64,000 bases of DNA from Myxococcota bacterium (GCA_025057315.1 JANWXW010000159.1:34947-98946), one strand, 5' to 3'; shown: positions 47,909 through 58,524, counted from the stretch's first letter. The notes: generated by a model from the letters alone, not told the origin. Program-made: numbers and translations.

Positions 47909-48187
47909 TCAGCGCGGCTCTCGAGGGGGAGTCCAGGCGGTCCGTGCCATCTCTCCCTTTTCGAAGCCGAAGAATACCTTCATCTGCTGCCGCAGAAACT
48001 CCTGGGCCTGGGGGTCCGACAGATCCAGTCGGTAGGTGTTGATGTAACGCGGCGACTCGGCCAGCCACATGTCCCAGGCCTTCTGAGAGACATGCTGATA
48101 GATCTTTTCGCCCAGCTCGTCATCAAACGGCTGGAAGTCGAGTCCAGGCAGTTCCTGACCCAGTTTGATGCACTTTACCATTCGCAT
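47909..48187 (-). CDS. yggX: Fe(2+)-trafficking / oxidative damage protection protein YggX
   Basis: A 92-residue YggX protein, a small cytoplasmic iron-handling protein that protects Fe-S clusters. Diagnostic segments are VKCIKLGQELPGLDFQPF with the conserved Cys, KIYQHVSQKAWDMWL and INTYRLDLSDPQAQEFLRQQ. The tail MKVFFGFEK is usual. AGGAGG lies 4 nt before the ATG at 48187; an in-frame ATG at 48181 is equally plausible. It is divergent from dnaK and stands alone between the J-domain gene and dnaK. Confidence 0.93.
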   Translation of the reverse strand: MRMVKCIKLGQELPGLDFQPFDDELGEKIYQHVSQKAWDMWLAESPRYINTYRLDLSDPQAQEFLRQQMKVFFGFEKGEMARTAWTPPREPR

Positions 48188-48229
48188 GTGTCCTCCTCGC
48201 TCAGGGGCATACTAGCTGATCGTCCGATA

Positions 48230-48259
48230 TTGAAAATCTCTCGTCGCGCATGAAATAAT
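48230..48259 (+). promoter_or_regulatory. predicted promoter of the dnaK-paralogue operon
   Basis: TTGAAA (48230-48235), 18 bp, AATAAT (48254-48259). The surroundings are AT-rich. An AGGAG at 48285-48289 precedes the ATG at 48301 by 11 nt. No CIRCE-type inverted repeat was seen. Confidence 0.5.
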
Positions 48260-48300
48260 TTTAAAAGCCCACTTTATTAGGCTTAGGAGCAGCCATTGCC

Positions 48301-50130
<1,830 letters not shown>

Positions 50131-50134
50131 CAGC

Positions 50135-52024
50135 ATGGGACGTAGCCTTGTGGGTGATCCCCTGGGCGGGGGAGGCGAACGGCGGCAAGATGCCGCTCGG
50201 GCAGTGGCTCTGGGGGTCGAGCGCTACGGTGGAGGAGACCTGGAAGGAGCAGCGGCGGAGTTCCGGCGGGCCCTAAAGCTATGGCCGGATCACCCGCGAG
50301 CCAGGCTGTTTCTCGGCTGGGTGCAGCGCTGTCTCCGGCTGGGGACCGTCCAGCCACCCGGAGAGGCCTCGACCGGAGCCGGTGAACTCGATCGTGGCGT
50401 GTCAATCTTGGGAGGAAAAATTCCCAATATAATGACCGCCAAAGACCCTCGGAGCTCGGCGACCCCCTCACGGCTCACCCCATCTCAGATCACGCCCCCT
50501 GACAGGTCTGCCTCTCAGGCCACGCCGGTCACGGTGCTGCCCGCGGGGGAGAGCCCGCTCTTTGGCGCGCCGTCTACCGGCTCTTCGCCCGCGGCGCAGG
50601 CCCCGCCGTCCCAAGCCGAGGCCCTCCCCGTCCCTGCACCCGCCCAGCCGGCAGCACAGCCGCCCCATGGCGAAGGCGACTTGGCGGACATCTCGCTCGT
50701 CGACCAGGCAGCAGATGCGATGGACCTGCCTGAGATCGATCTTGCGCCCGGTGACGATGAGCACGTCGTAGCCAGCCCAGGGCTAGGTCCGGAGCAGGCT
50801 CCCCCCGCACCCCAGCTGGACGTCCGCCCCGACGCTGCTTCCCTCGACCTGGTGTTCGCCGAAACGATGGGCAGCGGCGACCTCGATCTCTCGCGCCTTA
50901 TCGCCGAGGCAGAGGGAAGCAGCGAGGCGCTCGCCACAACCAGCTCACCAGCAGCTGTCAAGCCGCCGCTGCTCGACGAGGACGGTCTGCTGAGCATCGC
51001 CGAGGACCTGGCGGAAGACATGGCCCAGGAGGCAGAATCGGCCAGCCGGCTGTCCGCGCTGTTTTCAGATCATCCGGCGCCTGCTCTCCCCCCACAGGCT
51101 GCCCTCCACCAGGTCCCCGCGCCCGCGAGCGGCCTGTCCGACCTGCTCGGTGCACCCCCCGCAGGCCCCCAACCCCCTCCCAGCGGCCTGTCCGACCTGC
51201 TCGGCACACCATCCGGGGAGATAGCCTGGCCGCCCCCACCGACGGCCCCGCCTCCCGAGGACATCTCGAGCCTGTTTGACGTCCAGGAGGCCCCCGGGCA
51301 AACCGGCGAGCAGCCGGCGGTAGCTGGCCTAGGGGAGCTGCCTGCCCCCTGTCTCGATGACATCCCCCTGTCCGATGAGCCCATCTCTCCCCCACCGGAG
51401 GTGCTGTTGGAGGAGGAGGACATCGAGCTGCTGCCAGCGGTTCCTCCGCCGTCGGAGCAGGGCCCGCTGGTCGAGGCGGACCTGTTCAACGACATCCAGG
51501 CTCCGGCCCCGGCGGAGTCCTCCCGTCCACTCAAGGTACAGGTGCGTTCCGGCGAGAGCCCGGAATTCATCGTGGACTTCGACGATGTACTCTCGGCCGA
51601 GCCCGAGCCAACTGGAACCCAGCTCCCTCCGCCGCCCGTTCCGGCGAAGCCCCCCCCGTCGCCATCCGTACAGCCAAACCGGCTGGAGGAGGCACAGCGC
51701 GCCGTTGGCCGCGGTGACCTGGAGACGGCTTACCGGATTGCCGAGGAGATCATCCAGCAGGTCGGCGGCGATCCCGGGGCCTCGGCGCTGCGGCCCCACT
51801 TGAGTCAACTGGCCTCGATCTACGAGGCCATGCTGCGGCCCATGGACCGCATCCCCCGCGCTGGAAGCCTGCCGCAAGACCTAGAGCCGGCCAGCGCCTT
51901 CCTGCTCAGCCTTCTGGACGGCAGCATGTCCATCGAGGACGCGCTGACGATCAGTGGCATGGAGCGGCTGCGCGGGGCGCGGACGCTGGTGGCCCTGATG
52001 CGCCGCGGGCTACTCATCTTTTAG
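50135..52024 (+). CDS. TPR/disordered protein with C-terminal SRVDG-like module
   Basis: A 629-residue protein co-transcribed with the Hsp70. Residues 15-60 form a TPR-like pair (ERYGGGDLEGAAAEFRRAL, WPDHPRARLFLGWV). A 450-residue acidic, Pro/Asp/Leu-rich, probably disordered region follows, with repeats SGLSDLLG(A/T)P. A second TPR-like helix pair occurs near residue 525. The final 50 residues (ASAFLLSLLDGSMSIEDALTI, then RTLVALMRRGLLIF) resemble the N-terminal SRVDG module of the J-domain protein encoded upstream. No enzyme motif is seen. It may act as an adaptor or client-binding partner for the Hsp70; this is inference. Confidence 0.75.
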   Translation: MGRSLVGDPLGGGGERRQDAARAVALGVERYGGGDLEGAAAEFRRALKLWPDHPRARLFLGWVQRCLRLGTVQPPGEASTGAGELDRGVSILGGKIPNIMTAKDPRSSATPSRLTPSQITPPDRSASQATPVTVLPAGESPLFGAPSTGSSPAAQAPPSQAEALPVPAPAQPAAQPPHGEGDLADISLVDQAADAMDLPEIDLAPGDDEHVVASPGLGPEQAPPAPQLDVRPDAASLDLVFAETMGSGDLDLSRLIAEAEGSSEALATTSSPAAVKPPLLDEDGLLSIAEDLAEDMAQEAESASRLSALFSDHPAPALPPQAALHQVPAPASGLSDLLGAPPAGPQPPPSGLSDLLGTPSGEIAWPPPPTAPPPEDISSLFDVQEAPGQTGEQPAVAGLGELPAPCLDDIPLSDEPISPPPEVLLEEEDIELLPAVPPPSEQGPLVEADLFNDIQAPAPAESSRPLKVQVRSGESPEFIVDFDDVLSAEPEPTGTQLPPPPVPAKPPPSPSVQPNRLEEAQRAVGRGDLETAYRIAEEIIQQVGGDPGASALRPHLSQLASIYEAMLRPMDRIPRAGSLPQDLEPASAFLLSLLDGSMSIEDALTISGMERLRGARTLVALMRRGLLIF

Positions 52025-52031
52025 GAGACTT

Positions 52032-54440
52032 CTAGGGGAGGCGAGCCCAGCTCCGGGCGCGGTCGGTCCAGTCCAGCACCTCCATGCGCTGCGCTTCCTC
52101 GTCCGGAAGCAGCTGTCGAAGGAGCACCTGGAGTTCGGCCAGGGCTCCATCTGGGTCCCCGGCCCGCAGCAGTGCCTGCGCACGAAGGCGATGGGCCTGG
52201 AGCACAAGCCGCCGGTCGGGCAGCCCCAGCGCCACCGACCGTCCCAGCACTGCAGCTGCCTCTGCATGGCCGCCGCGGTGGTAGAGCTGACGGCCTAGCA
52301 AATAGTGGGACAAGCCGCCCTCCGGCGCCATCTCGACGGCGCGCTGCAGGAAGTAAAGGTCCAGACTGCCATCCCGCTCGCCGACGCTGGCCCCCCCGGG
52401 CTCACCCACCAGCACGCGCAGCAGCAGCGGTCCGGCACGGCGATCGGCAAGGGCGCTTATCTTTGCTATGAGCAAACGCTGCTGGGCCTCGTCCAGTGGC
52501 CGCTCTAGCGCGGCTCGCCACCCGTCCCTCGCCTCCTGCTCGGCCCCTCGGAGCCAGGCCAGGTCTGCCAGCAGCGCCAAGGCCCGCCCCTGCAACACCG
52601 GCGTACAGCGGGGGTGCCCCAGCAACTGCCGCGCCGCCGCCTGCGCCTGCTCCCGAAGGCCAGCGGCAAAGTAAAACTCCATGAGGTCGGCCCAATGCCG
52701 TGGCTCGGCTGGGTCGTCATGGCAGATGGACCTTAGCAACCGTTCGGCGCGGGCCACCTCTCCCCGTGCCTGGGCCTCGCGCGCCTGCTGCCGGCGAAGG
52801 GCCAGCTCGTGTGCACAGACCTTGTAGAAGACAGCTGGGCGCCGCACCCGCTCCCGCTCCACCTCGCGTTCGCGCGGGGCCACTGGCTGCCGGTCGATGA
52901 ATGCCCGCCATTCGGCTGCCAGCCGGGCAAACGGCACGCCAAGGGCGCGGCTGAAGGCCTCCGGCGCGCCCCCTTGACGGTACACGGCCAGCATCGGCCC
53001 TGGACCGAACCGTTCCAGCAGATAGCGGCAGAACGAGCCCGCGACGGCATAGGCGCGCCCTGCGGGGACGGTCAGAAACGATAGGCCAAAGATCTGCTCC
53101 AGGGGTGGCTCCAGGCCGGCCTCGCGCATGGCCTTGACCATCTGATGGGGGGCCAGTGCCCCGCCGCCTCGCCAGTCGGCCGCAACGGCCATTCCCTCGA
53201 TCATGCCCTGGTGTGGGATGCCGCGACGCAGCGACAGGCGCAGCAACGGGTCACCCGCTGCGCCAAGGAACACATGCGCCAGCTCGTGCCTGAGCACGCT
53301 GTGGGGCCAGCCCTCGTGCTGAAGGTAGATTTCGCGACGCCAGGGCTTTGCGATGTAGGTGCCACCAGCGCCCATCAGCTCCTGCTTCTGCCGCGCCGAG
53401 TCGAACAGGTAGCTGACCACGGCATGGCGACCGCTTTCCAGCCCCAGCAGCCGTGCCAGCCACGGCGTCTGCCAGCGCGGCTCGACGCCGAGCAGGTCGC
53501 GGAGTTGCCGGTAGCGCAGCTCGTGCTCCCGCGCATAAAGGTCAATCTCACGCGCCACCGGTCCCGATGGGTTGTAGCGCAGCACAAAGTGCGGCGTGCG
53601 CCGCTCGGCCGACAGCACCCGCTCCAGCGCAGCGGCGTCGCGATGAATCCCAAGGGCACTGACCTGGCTCTGCCCCGCAACGACGACCGCGCTGCACAAC
53701 AGCAGGGCAACCGCCAGCCCACCCCGTCCCCGGCGGCACCAGAGGCGCAGATGCAGGCCATGTCCATCGAGGAGCACGGCGCAGAGCAGCAGGCCGGCCG
53801 CGATCCAGGCCCCATGCAGCAGGCGGGCCACCAGCAGCGATCGCGGCACCGCCACCTCCTCGTCGTAAAGCGCACCTGGGAAGTAGCCGAAGAAAGGATC
53901 ATAAGCATAAATGGCCGGGGCGCGCAGGAAACGCAGCAACGCCCAACCCAGGGACGCCACCACCAAGACCCAGCCGAGGATCACCGCCTGCCATCGCCGA
54001 CGGACCAGCAGCCCGCAACCGGTGCCCAGGGCGGCGCCGCAGGCTGCGCTCAGCACCGGCATCAGGAGGAAGAAAGCCAGCCCGCTCAGGTAGTTGCAGT
54101 TGCGGACGCGCAGGCCATTGGCTGACAGCGCCAGCAGCGGTAGCGCCAGGGCTGCCAGGCAGCTCCGCAGGGCCCGCCCAAAACATCCCGCCACCGCGCC
54201 CAGCGGCCGGGCGTCGGCAGCCTCCCGGTCGGCTGGGCTCTGTTCCAGCCGCGCCTGACACACCGCGCTGGTCCCCAGGTGCACCGCGGCCAGCGACGTG
54301 AGCAGCGCCAGCACCAGCGAGGCCTCGTAGCCAAGGACATCAAAGAGCGGCACAAAGCACAGCCCCACACCAGCGATGCCCAGCAGGGCCGACCAGAGCA
54401 GCCCTGCGCGCCTGAGAAAGTCCCCGCCTGCCGTCCTCAT
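52032..54440 (-). CDS. polytopic membrane protein with HExxH metalloprotease-like domain and TPRs
   Basis: An 802-residue protein. Residues 10-255 contain about six membrane helices. An extracytoplasmic domain follows with HELAH at 385-389 (VLRHELAHVFLG) and a downstream GMIEGMAVAAD whose Glu is 26 residues later, matching the gluzincin (peptidase MA-like) pattern HExxH...E. About 300 residues of TPR-like helices close the protein (GRQLYHRGGHAEAAAVLGRS). No other catalytic residue can be named. The ATG at 54440 is chosen because upstream frame sequence to 54602 is not protein-like. It is divergent from the PilZ gene with a 58-bp gap. Role unknown, possibly surface-protein processing. Confidence 0.78.
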   Translation of the reverse strand: MRTAGGDFLRRAGLLWSALLGIAGVGLCFVPLFDVLGYEASLVLALLTSLAAVHLGTSAVCQARLEQSPADREAADARPLGAVAGCFGRALRSCLAALALPLLALSANGLRVRNCNYLSGLAFFLLMPVLSAACGAALGTGCGLLVRRRWQAVILGWVLVVASLGWALLRFLRAPAIYAYDPFFGYFPGALYDEEVAVPRSLLVARLLHGAWIAAGLLLCAVLLDGHGLHLRLWCRRGRGGLAVALLLCSAVVVAGQSQVSALGIHRDAAALERVLSAERRTPHFVLRYNPSGPVAREIDLYAREHELRYRQLRDLLGVEPRWQTPWLARLLGLESGRHAVVSYLFDSARQKQELMGAGGTYIAKPWRREIYLQHEGWPHSVLRHELAHVFLGAAGDPLLRLSLRRGIPHQGMIEGMAVAADWRGGGALAPHQMVKAMREAGLEPPLEQIFGLSFLTVPAGRAYAVAGSFCRYLLERFGPGPMLAVYRQGGAPEAFSRALGVPFARLAAEWRAFIDRQPVAPREREVERERVRRPAVFYKVCAHELALRRQQAREAQARGEVARAERLLRSICHDDPAEPRHWADLMEFYFAAGLREQAQAAARQLLGHPRCTPVLQGRALALLADLAWLRGAEQEARDGWRAALERPLDEAQQRLLIAKISALADRRAGPLLLRVLVGEPGGASVGERDGSLDLYFLQRAVEMAPEGGLSHYLLGRQLYHRGGHAEAAAVLGRSVALGLPDRRLVLQAHRLRAQALLRAGDPDGALAELQVLLRQLLPDEEAQRMEVLDWTDRARSWARLP

Positions 54441-54498
54441 GAGGTTGACCTGGTTGCGCTGCCAGTGTAGCGTACTGTGTCTCTCCTGGAAGGCATCG

Positions 54499-54939
54499 AT
54501 GTCCGACGAGAGAGACCGTGTGCTCGAGCCTGCCATGGATTGCGACCGGCGACAGGGTCCGCGCGCCGCAGTGGTCCTGCGCGTCGAGTACACCAAGCTC
54601 AACGCCTTCTTCGCCGACTACACCAGGAACATCTCGCATGGCGGCACCTTCATCCGCAGCGATGACCCCCTGCCGGTCGGCACGGTGTTCATGTTTCGCC
54701 TCATCGTGCCCAAGCTGTCCAGCCCCATCGCCCTGCGCGGCGAGGTCGTGTGGGCCAAGGCGCCAGGCCAGCCCTCTCCGCCCGGCGTGCCCGCCGGCCA
54801 CGAGCCCGGCATGGGCATTCGGTTCCTGTACGACTCGCCCGAGCAGCGGGCGGCCATCGCGGAGACAGTCGAGCAGCTCATGATAGAGAGCTTGGGACCC
54901 CATTTATACGCCAAGCTCATGGGTCGAAATGGGGCATGA
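54499..54939 (+). CDS. PilZ domain protein
   Basis: A 146-residue protein that is essentially one PilZ domain. RRQGPRAAVVLRVEY holds the RxxxR arginines and NISHGGTFI the (D/N)xSxxG part, which together bind cyclic di-GMP in active members. The strand LRGEVVWAK and the closing PGMGIRFLYDSP are the usual landmarks. A GGAAGG site precedes the ATG at 54499. Its stop overlaps the start of the phosphatidylserine synthase gene, so the two are translated together. It may respond to c-di-GMP in motility or surface functions; no direct evidence for the target. Confidence 0.9.
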   Translation: MSDERDRVLEPAMDCDRRQGPRAAVVLRVEYTKLNAFFADYTRNISHGGTFIRSDDPLPVGTVFMFRLIVPKLSSPIALRGEVVWAKAPGQPSPPGVPAGHEPGMGIRFLYDSPEQRAAIAETVEQLMIESLGPHLYAKLMGRNGA

Positions 54940-55763
54940 AGGAGGCGGCCTCCGTGTGCTCCGTCCGTACGCTGCGCTACCTGGTACCCAATGCGGTGAC
55001 CGCGCTGTCGATCGTGTTCGCCGTGCTGGCAATCCAAGCAGCGGTGCGCGGTGAGATCGTGTGGGGTGCGTGGTGGGCGCTGTACTCAACCCTGACCGAC
55101 AAGCTCGACGGTGCCCTGGCACGCTGGCTCAGGGCCAGTTCGCCCCTGGGCATGCAGCTGGACTCCCTGGCCGACCTGCTCAACTACGGGCTGGCACCGG
55201 CGACGCTGACGTATGCGCTCTTTGCGCGCGAGAGGGCGCTCGGCTGGTCCGAGGGGTTGCCCTATGTGTTGCTGTGCACGATCTGCGTGGTGTATGTTCT
55301 GTGCACTGCTCTGCGCCTCGCGAGGTTCAACATCAGTCCATCTAACCCTTCGTTTTTCTTCGGGATTCCTTCGACCATGAGCGGCGCCAGCGTGCTCTCT
55401 ATCCTGATCACGCTGGGCAAGTATGGCGACCCGGCCTGGACTGCTGGCGAGCGCTACGCCGGGCCGCGGCTGCTGGGCCAGGTGCGCCTGGACGGGGTGA
55501 TGCCCTTTTACCCCCTGCTGCTGCTGGCCTTCGGCGTGGCCATGGTGTCGCGGTGGCGCGTACCCAAGGTGGGCCACCTGCGCAGCCGGGCGGCCAATGT
55601 CTATGTGATAGGGAACCTCATGGTCGGCTACACCTGCGGGCTGCTGCGCACCCTCCCCGAGTATCTGGCGTTCGGCCTGCTCCAGTACGTCTTCATTGCC
55701 GGGTATGCGCACTTCTTTACCACCCCCAAGGTGCGACCTGAGCCCCTGTTCCCGAAAGAATGA
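54936..55763 (+). CDS. pssA: CDP-diacylglycerol-serine O-phosphatidyltransferase (PssA type II)
   Basis: A 275-residue membrane enzyme of the CDP-alcohol phosphatidyltransferase superfamily, which makes phosphatidylserine from CDP-diacylglycerol and serine. The complete signature D-G-x2-A-R-x8-G-x3-D-x3-D is present as DGALARW...GMQLDSLADL. Hydrophobic helices flank it (IVFAVLAIQAAV, YVLLCTICVVYVLCTAL). FNISPSNPSFFFGIPSTMSG and a short GYTCGLLRT segment follow the usual layout of PssA type II. The ATG at 54936 overlaps the PilZ stop. Substrate assignment rests on family layout and could also be a related phosphatidyltransferase. Confidence 0.88.
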   Translation: MKEAASVCSVRTLRYLVPNAVTALSIVFAVLAIQAAVRGEIVWGAWWALYSTLTDKLDGALARWLRASSPLGMQLDSLADLLNYGLAPATLTYALFARERALGWSEGLPYVLLCTICVVYVLCTALRLARFNISPSNPSFFFGIPSTMSGASVLSILITLGKYGDPAWTAGERYAGPRLLGQVRLDGVMPFYPLLLLAFGVAMVSRWRVPKVGHLRSRAANVYVIGNLMVGYTCGLLRTLPEYLAFGLLQYVFIAGYAHFFTTPKVRPEPLFPKE

Positions 55764-55823
55764 AATGATCAGACCAGACTGGCGAGGCCCCCCTTTGCAA
55801 AGACAAAACCATACCCCTCTTCC

Positions 55824-55858
55824 TTGCGTAGGGGCAAGTCCATGCCTATGATGGCCCC
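55824..55858 (+). promoter_or_regulatory. predicted promoter, leaderless start
   Basis: TTGCGT (55824-55829), 17 bp, TATGAT (55847-55852), then 6 nt to the ATG at 55859. It drives the first of three small lipoprotein genes. Confidence 0.6.
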
Positions 55859-56080
55859 ATGCGTGCGCACCTGGCCGCTGGGTTCCTGCTGCTCGCCTCC
55901 AGCTGTACCTTCTCGATCGAGCAGCTTGTGCCGACCACGGGCGGCGTTCCGTTTACCCCGGTGTACGGCCGCGCATATTTTATCAAAAAGAGCTGGCTGG
56001 GAAGCCGGGTTCTCGTCTGCGACGTCCAGCAGGCCACCGGCAATGTCCTCTGTTATGAGTCCGGCGAAGGGCTGCGCTAG
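55859..56080 (+). CDS. small predicted lipoprotein
   Basis: A 73-residue protein. The signal peptide MRAHLAAGFLLLASSC ends in a lipobox (LASSC), so the mature form of about 57 residues should be lipid-anchored. It contains VYGRAYFIKKSWLGSRVLVC and two more cysteines in the C-terminal part. Not recognised. It is the first gene of a short cluster of three lipoprotein genes on the same strand, with 11-bp gaps, likely one transcript from the promoter just upstream. Confidence 0.6.
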   Translation: MRAHLAAGFLLLASSCTFSIEQLVPTTGGVPFTPVYGRAYFIKKSWLGSRVLVCDVQQATGNVLCYESGEGLR

Positions 56081-56091
56081 GAGGCCCCCCG

Positions 56092-56358
56092 ATGCGCGTC
56101 ATGTGGCTTGCCGGGCTCGCCGCCCTCTTCCTTGCTGCCAGCGGCTGCACCACCGTCAAGTTCGTGCAGAAGAACCCCTATACGGGCGAGTCTTGGACGG
56201 TGTACCAGCACACTTTTACGTCGGACACGATCACCTACTGCCCCCCCTACCACAACGCCCCCTGCCGCGACGCCGTCTTCGTCGACGGACCGCCGCCCCA
56301 GAGCCCGCCTCCGGTGTACCCCCCGGCCCCGGTGTACCCCCCGGCGGTGCCGCGCTAG
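56092..56358 (+). CDS. small predicted lipoprotein with Pro/Tyr repeat
   Basis: An 88-residue protein. The signal peptide has a lipobox LAASGC and a mature part beginning TTVKFVQKNPYTGESWTVYQ. Four cysteines occur in the protein. The tail is a tandem VYPPAP repeat, encoded by a near-perfect duplication of 17-18 bp. Not recognised, but the size, signal and tail suggest a cell-surface or outer-membrane lipoprotein. The start follows the previous gene by 11 bp. Confidence 0.6.
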   Translation: MRVMWLAGLAALFLAASGCTTVKFVQKNPYTGESWTVYQHTFTSDTITYCPPYHNAPCRDAVFVDGPPPQSPPPVYPPAPVYPPAVPR

Positions 56359-56368
56359 GAGCCTGACC

Positions 56369-57400
56369 ATGGCGACAAGAAGCGACTCTGGACTGCTGCT
56401 GGCGGCCACGATGCTGCTGTGCGCCTGCCCCGGCCCAGGCCCCAAGCCAGCCCAGGTGGCGGTCCAAATGGACCAGTCCATGCGGCAGGGTCGAGCCGGG
56501 TACGAGCTGGCTCTGCAGGCCATTGGCTGCTGGCTGGGAGGGCTGTGGGCCGAGGCCGAAGGATACCTGCCGAAAGAGCGTCACGCCGCCACGGAGGTGC
56601 GCTGTCGGGAGGTGCTGCGGCGAGCCTTTGGCGAGAGCCGGCAGCGGTATGTGCGCCTGCGCCAGCTCGATCCCGCTCTGGTCGATGAGCTGGGGCGCAA
56701 GGCCGGCCAGATGGCTGGTCCCGAACGCGAGGAGGTGTTCCACCTGCTGCGTGCGGTGGCCGATGCGGAGCGCGAGGCCCTGGAGGCACGGCGGGCGGCG
56801 TCCCTCATCCAGCGCGACCTGAATCAGCCCCAGGAGCTGACGCAGCTTACGTGGCAAGAAGTGCAGGCGCTCAGCGCGCTGCGCCGCAGCGAGGCCTTGG
56901 GCCGGCTGTTGTCCACCGAGCTGGGGCCGCACACCGATGATGCCCGCATCCTCGGTTTGCTGGTGGCCATCGACCGGGTCGAGACGGTGCGCACGGTGCC
57001 GCGGTACCTGGCACCCTACGCCATCGAGAGCGTCGGCAAGCTGCTGTTCGGGATCGACCTGCCGCCGGAGGTGGAAGATCCCACCCGACCGCTGCCACCA
57101 GGTGCCTGGCTGAAGTACCTCTGCGACGTGGCGCGGGCGGCTGGCCATCCAGTGCCGGACTGGGTGCAGAAACCCGAAGACCGCGGGCTGCTCGCCTTTG
57201 CCGGCATCCTGAAGGCGCTGGCGGGGCGCATCTGCCAGGAAGAGGCCCGTCTGTCCAAGGACGCCGAGCCGACCCTGCGGCGCATTGTCCATGCGGTGGC
57301 ACGCCGGCTGGAGCAGGACTATGCCGATGCCAGCCGTGCCGCAGCCGGCCGCACGGGTGCGCCGCCTCCCGCCCCTTCCCAGCCCTCGCGCAGCACATAG
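56369..57400 (+). CDS. predicted lipoprotein, helical
   Basis: A 343-residue protein with a signal peptide ending in a lipobox (MLLCAC) and a helical, Glu/Arg/Ala-rich body including CREVLRRAFGESRQRYVRLR and LLRAVADAEREALEARRAAS. A TAGGAG site precedes the ATG at 56369. No domain was recognised. It is the third lipoprotein gene in a row. Its last 82 bp overlap the convergent PAP2-like gene, so the C-terminal Ser/Pro/Arg tail is encoded opposite that gene's tail. Confidence 0.65.
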   Translation: MATRSDSGLLLAATMLLCACPGPGPKPAQVAVQMDQSMRQGRAGYELALQAIGCWLGGLWAEAEGYLPKERHAATEVRCREVLRRAFGESRQRYVRLRQLDPALVDELGRKAGQMAGPEREEVFHLLRAVADAEREALEARRAASLIQRDLNQPQELTQLTWQEVQALSALRRSEALGRLLSTELGPHTDDARILGLLVAIDRVETVRTVPRYLAPYAIESVGKLLFGIDLPPEVEDPTRPLPPGAWLKYLCDVARAAGHPVPDWVQKPEDRGLLAFAGILKALAGRICQEEARLSKDAEPTLRRIVHAVARRLEQDYADASRAAAGRTGAPPPAPSQPSRST

Positions 57401-57999
57401 AGAGAGAAGGCAATCGCATAGGCCCCCACGACGTCAATGGTGTAGTGTAAGTGAGCCAGAAAGAGCGAGGCCACCACCAGCACGTGGCCCAGGAGCGCCA
57501 GAACACGCAGACTCCGATCGCGCAGCAGGTACAGCAGCAGCAGGAAGGTGGCGCTGGTGTGGCCCGAAAAGAACAGGTCCTTGGTCAGATACAGGTGGGG
57601 CGTGTCGCGCAGCAACACCGAGACGGGATTGAGCAGGTCCAGCAGAGCGCCGGGGATGGCCGACAGGGGCATGCCGGCATTGACGTCCGGTCCGCGCACC
57701 GGGCCCAGGCCGGTGAGGGGCACGCAGAGGCCACGCAGCAGCGACAGCAGCCCAGCGGTGATCGTGTAGCGGCAGAAACGCTCCGGATCGCGCACCAAGA
57801 AAGCCACGCTGAGCGGCAGGTAGCAGCCCAGCAGGAGCCAGTAGTTCCAACGGTCGACCCAACCCTGGTAGGGGATGCGATCAATGAGCAGGTCAGGCAG
57901 GTGCGGAGCCGGCCGGCGCTCGGCGAGCAAACAGAGACCGATCATCACAGCGTAGCAGGCGAATCGGAAGGCCAACGCCTGAAGAATGCGTCGCGTCAT
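57319..57999 (-). CDS. PAP2-like membrane protein, sphingomyelin-synthase-like
   Basis: A 226-residue membrane protein. Catalytic elements of the PAP2/sphingomyelin-synthase family are visible: FFSGHTSATFLLLLYLL and, later, AHLHYTIDVVGAYAIAF, giving the H...H-x3-D set. Several hydrophobic helices surround them. Such enzymes move or remove a phospho-headgroup of lipids. The ATG at 57999 starts downstream of a TATAAT (on the minus strand at 58013-58018). The gene is divergent from UPF0262, and its 3' end overlaps the helical lipoprotein gene. A second, broken PAP2 gene lies at 7097-7916. Substrate not determined. Confidence 0.78.
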   Translation of the reverse strand: MTRRILQALAFRFACYAVMIGLCLLAERRPAPHLPDLLIDRIPYQGWVDRWNYWLLLGCYLPLSVAFLVRDPERFCRYTITAGLLSLLRGLCVPLTGLGPVRGPDVNAGMPLSAIPGALLDLLNPVSVLLRDTPHLYLTKDLFFSGHTSATFLLLLYLLRDRSLRVLALLGHVLVVASLFLAHLHYTIDVVGAYAIAFSLYVLREGWEGAGGGAPVRPAAARLASA

Positions 58000-58032
58000 C
58001 GGGGGGCAGCTTATTATAGAGATAGAGAGGCC

Positions 58033-58524
58033 ATGCGGACCGCGCCGCTGGTCGATGTGCTTATCGACGACGTGACCTGGGCCTGTGCGACTCGGGCCCG
58101 GCGAGCTGAGTGGCGCCAGACCATTTCCGAGCTGATCGAAGAGGGCGGTTTCGAGGCTGCCGAGCCCGACCCGCTGCGCGCCTACGTCACCGTCCACCGC
58201 GACGGCATCGCGCTGGCCCTCCATGGCCCGCGCGGGCAGCAGGTGGGCCGGCTGGAACTACCCCAGGCGGTCATCGCGCCGCTGCTGCGGGAGTACATGG
58301 CCATCATCACGGAGATGCTGCGCACCGGCGGCGGACCGGCTTCCCCCCGCCTGGAGGCGCTGGACATCGCCAAGCGTCTGACCCACGACGATGCCGCAGA
58401 GCTGCTCCAACAGCACTTCCATGACGTGCGCCCGGACCAGGCCACTGCGCGACGCCTCTTTACCCTGCTGGTCGAGCTGACGCACGATACCACCAAGCTG
58501 GGACCCCTGCCGCGCAGCTACTGA
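58033..58524 (+). CDS. UPF0262 family protein
   Basis: A 163-residue cytoplasmic protein of the UPF0262 family, function unknown. Conserved parts are the start VDVLIDDVTWACATRARRAE, LREYMAIITEMLR, the phrase PRLEALDIAKRLTHDDAAEL and the end TARRLFTLLVELTH. It has no signal or membrane segment. Start is ATG at 58033 with AGAGAGG upstream. It is divergent from the PAP2-like gene. The 650-bp gap downstream separates it from the next gene. Confidence 0.82.
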   Translation: MRTAPLVDVLIDDVTWACATRARRAEWRQTISELIEEGGFEAAEPDPLRAYVTVHRDGIALALHGPRGQQVGRLELPQAVIAPLLREYMAIITEMLRTGGGPASPRLEALDIAKRLTHDDAAELLQQHFHDVRPDQATARRLFTLLVELTHDTTKLGPLPRSY

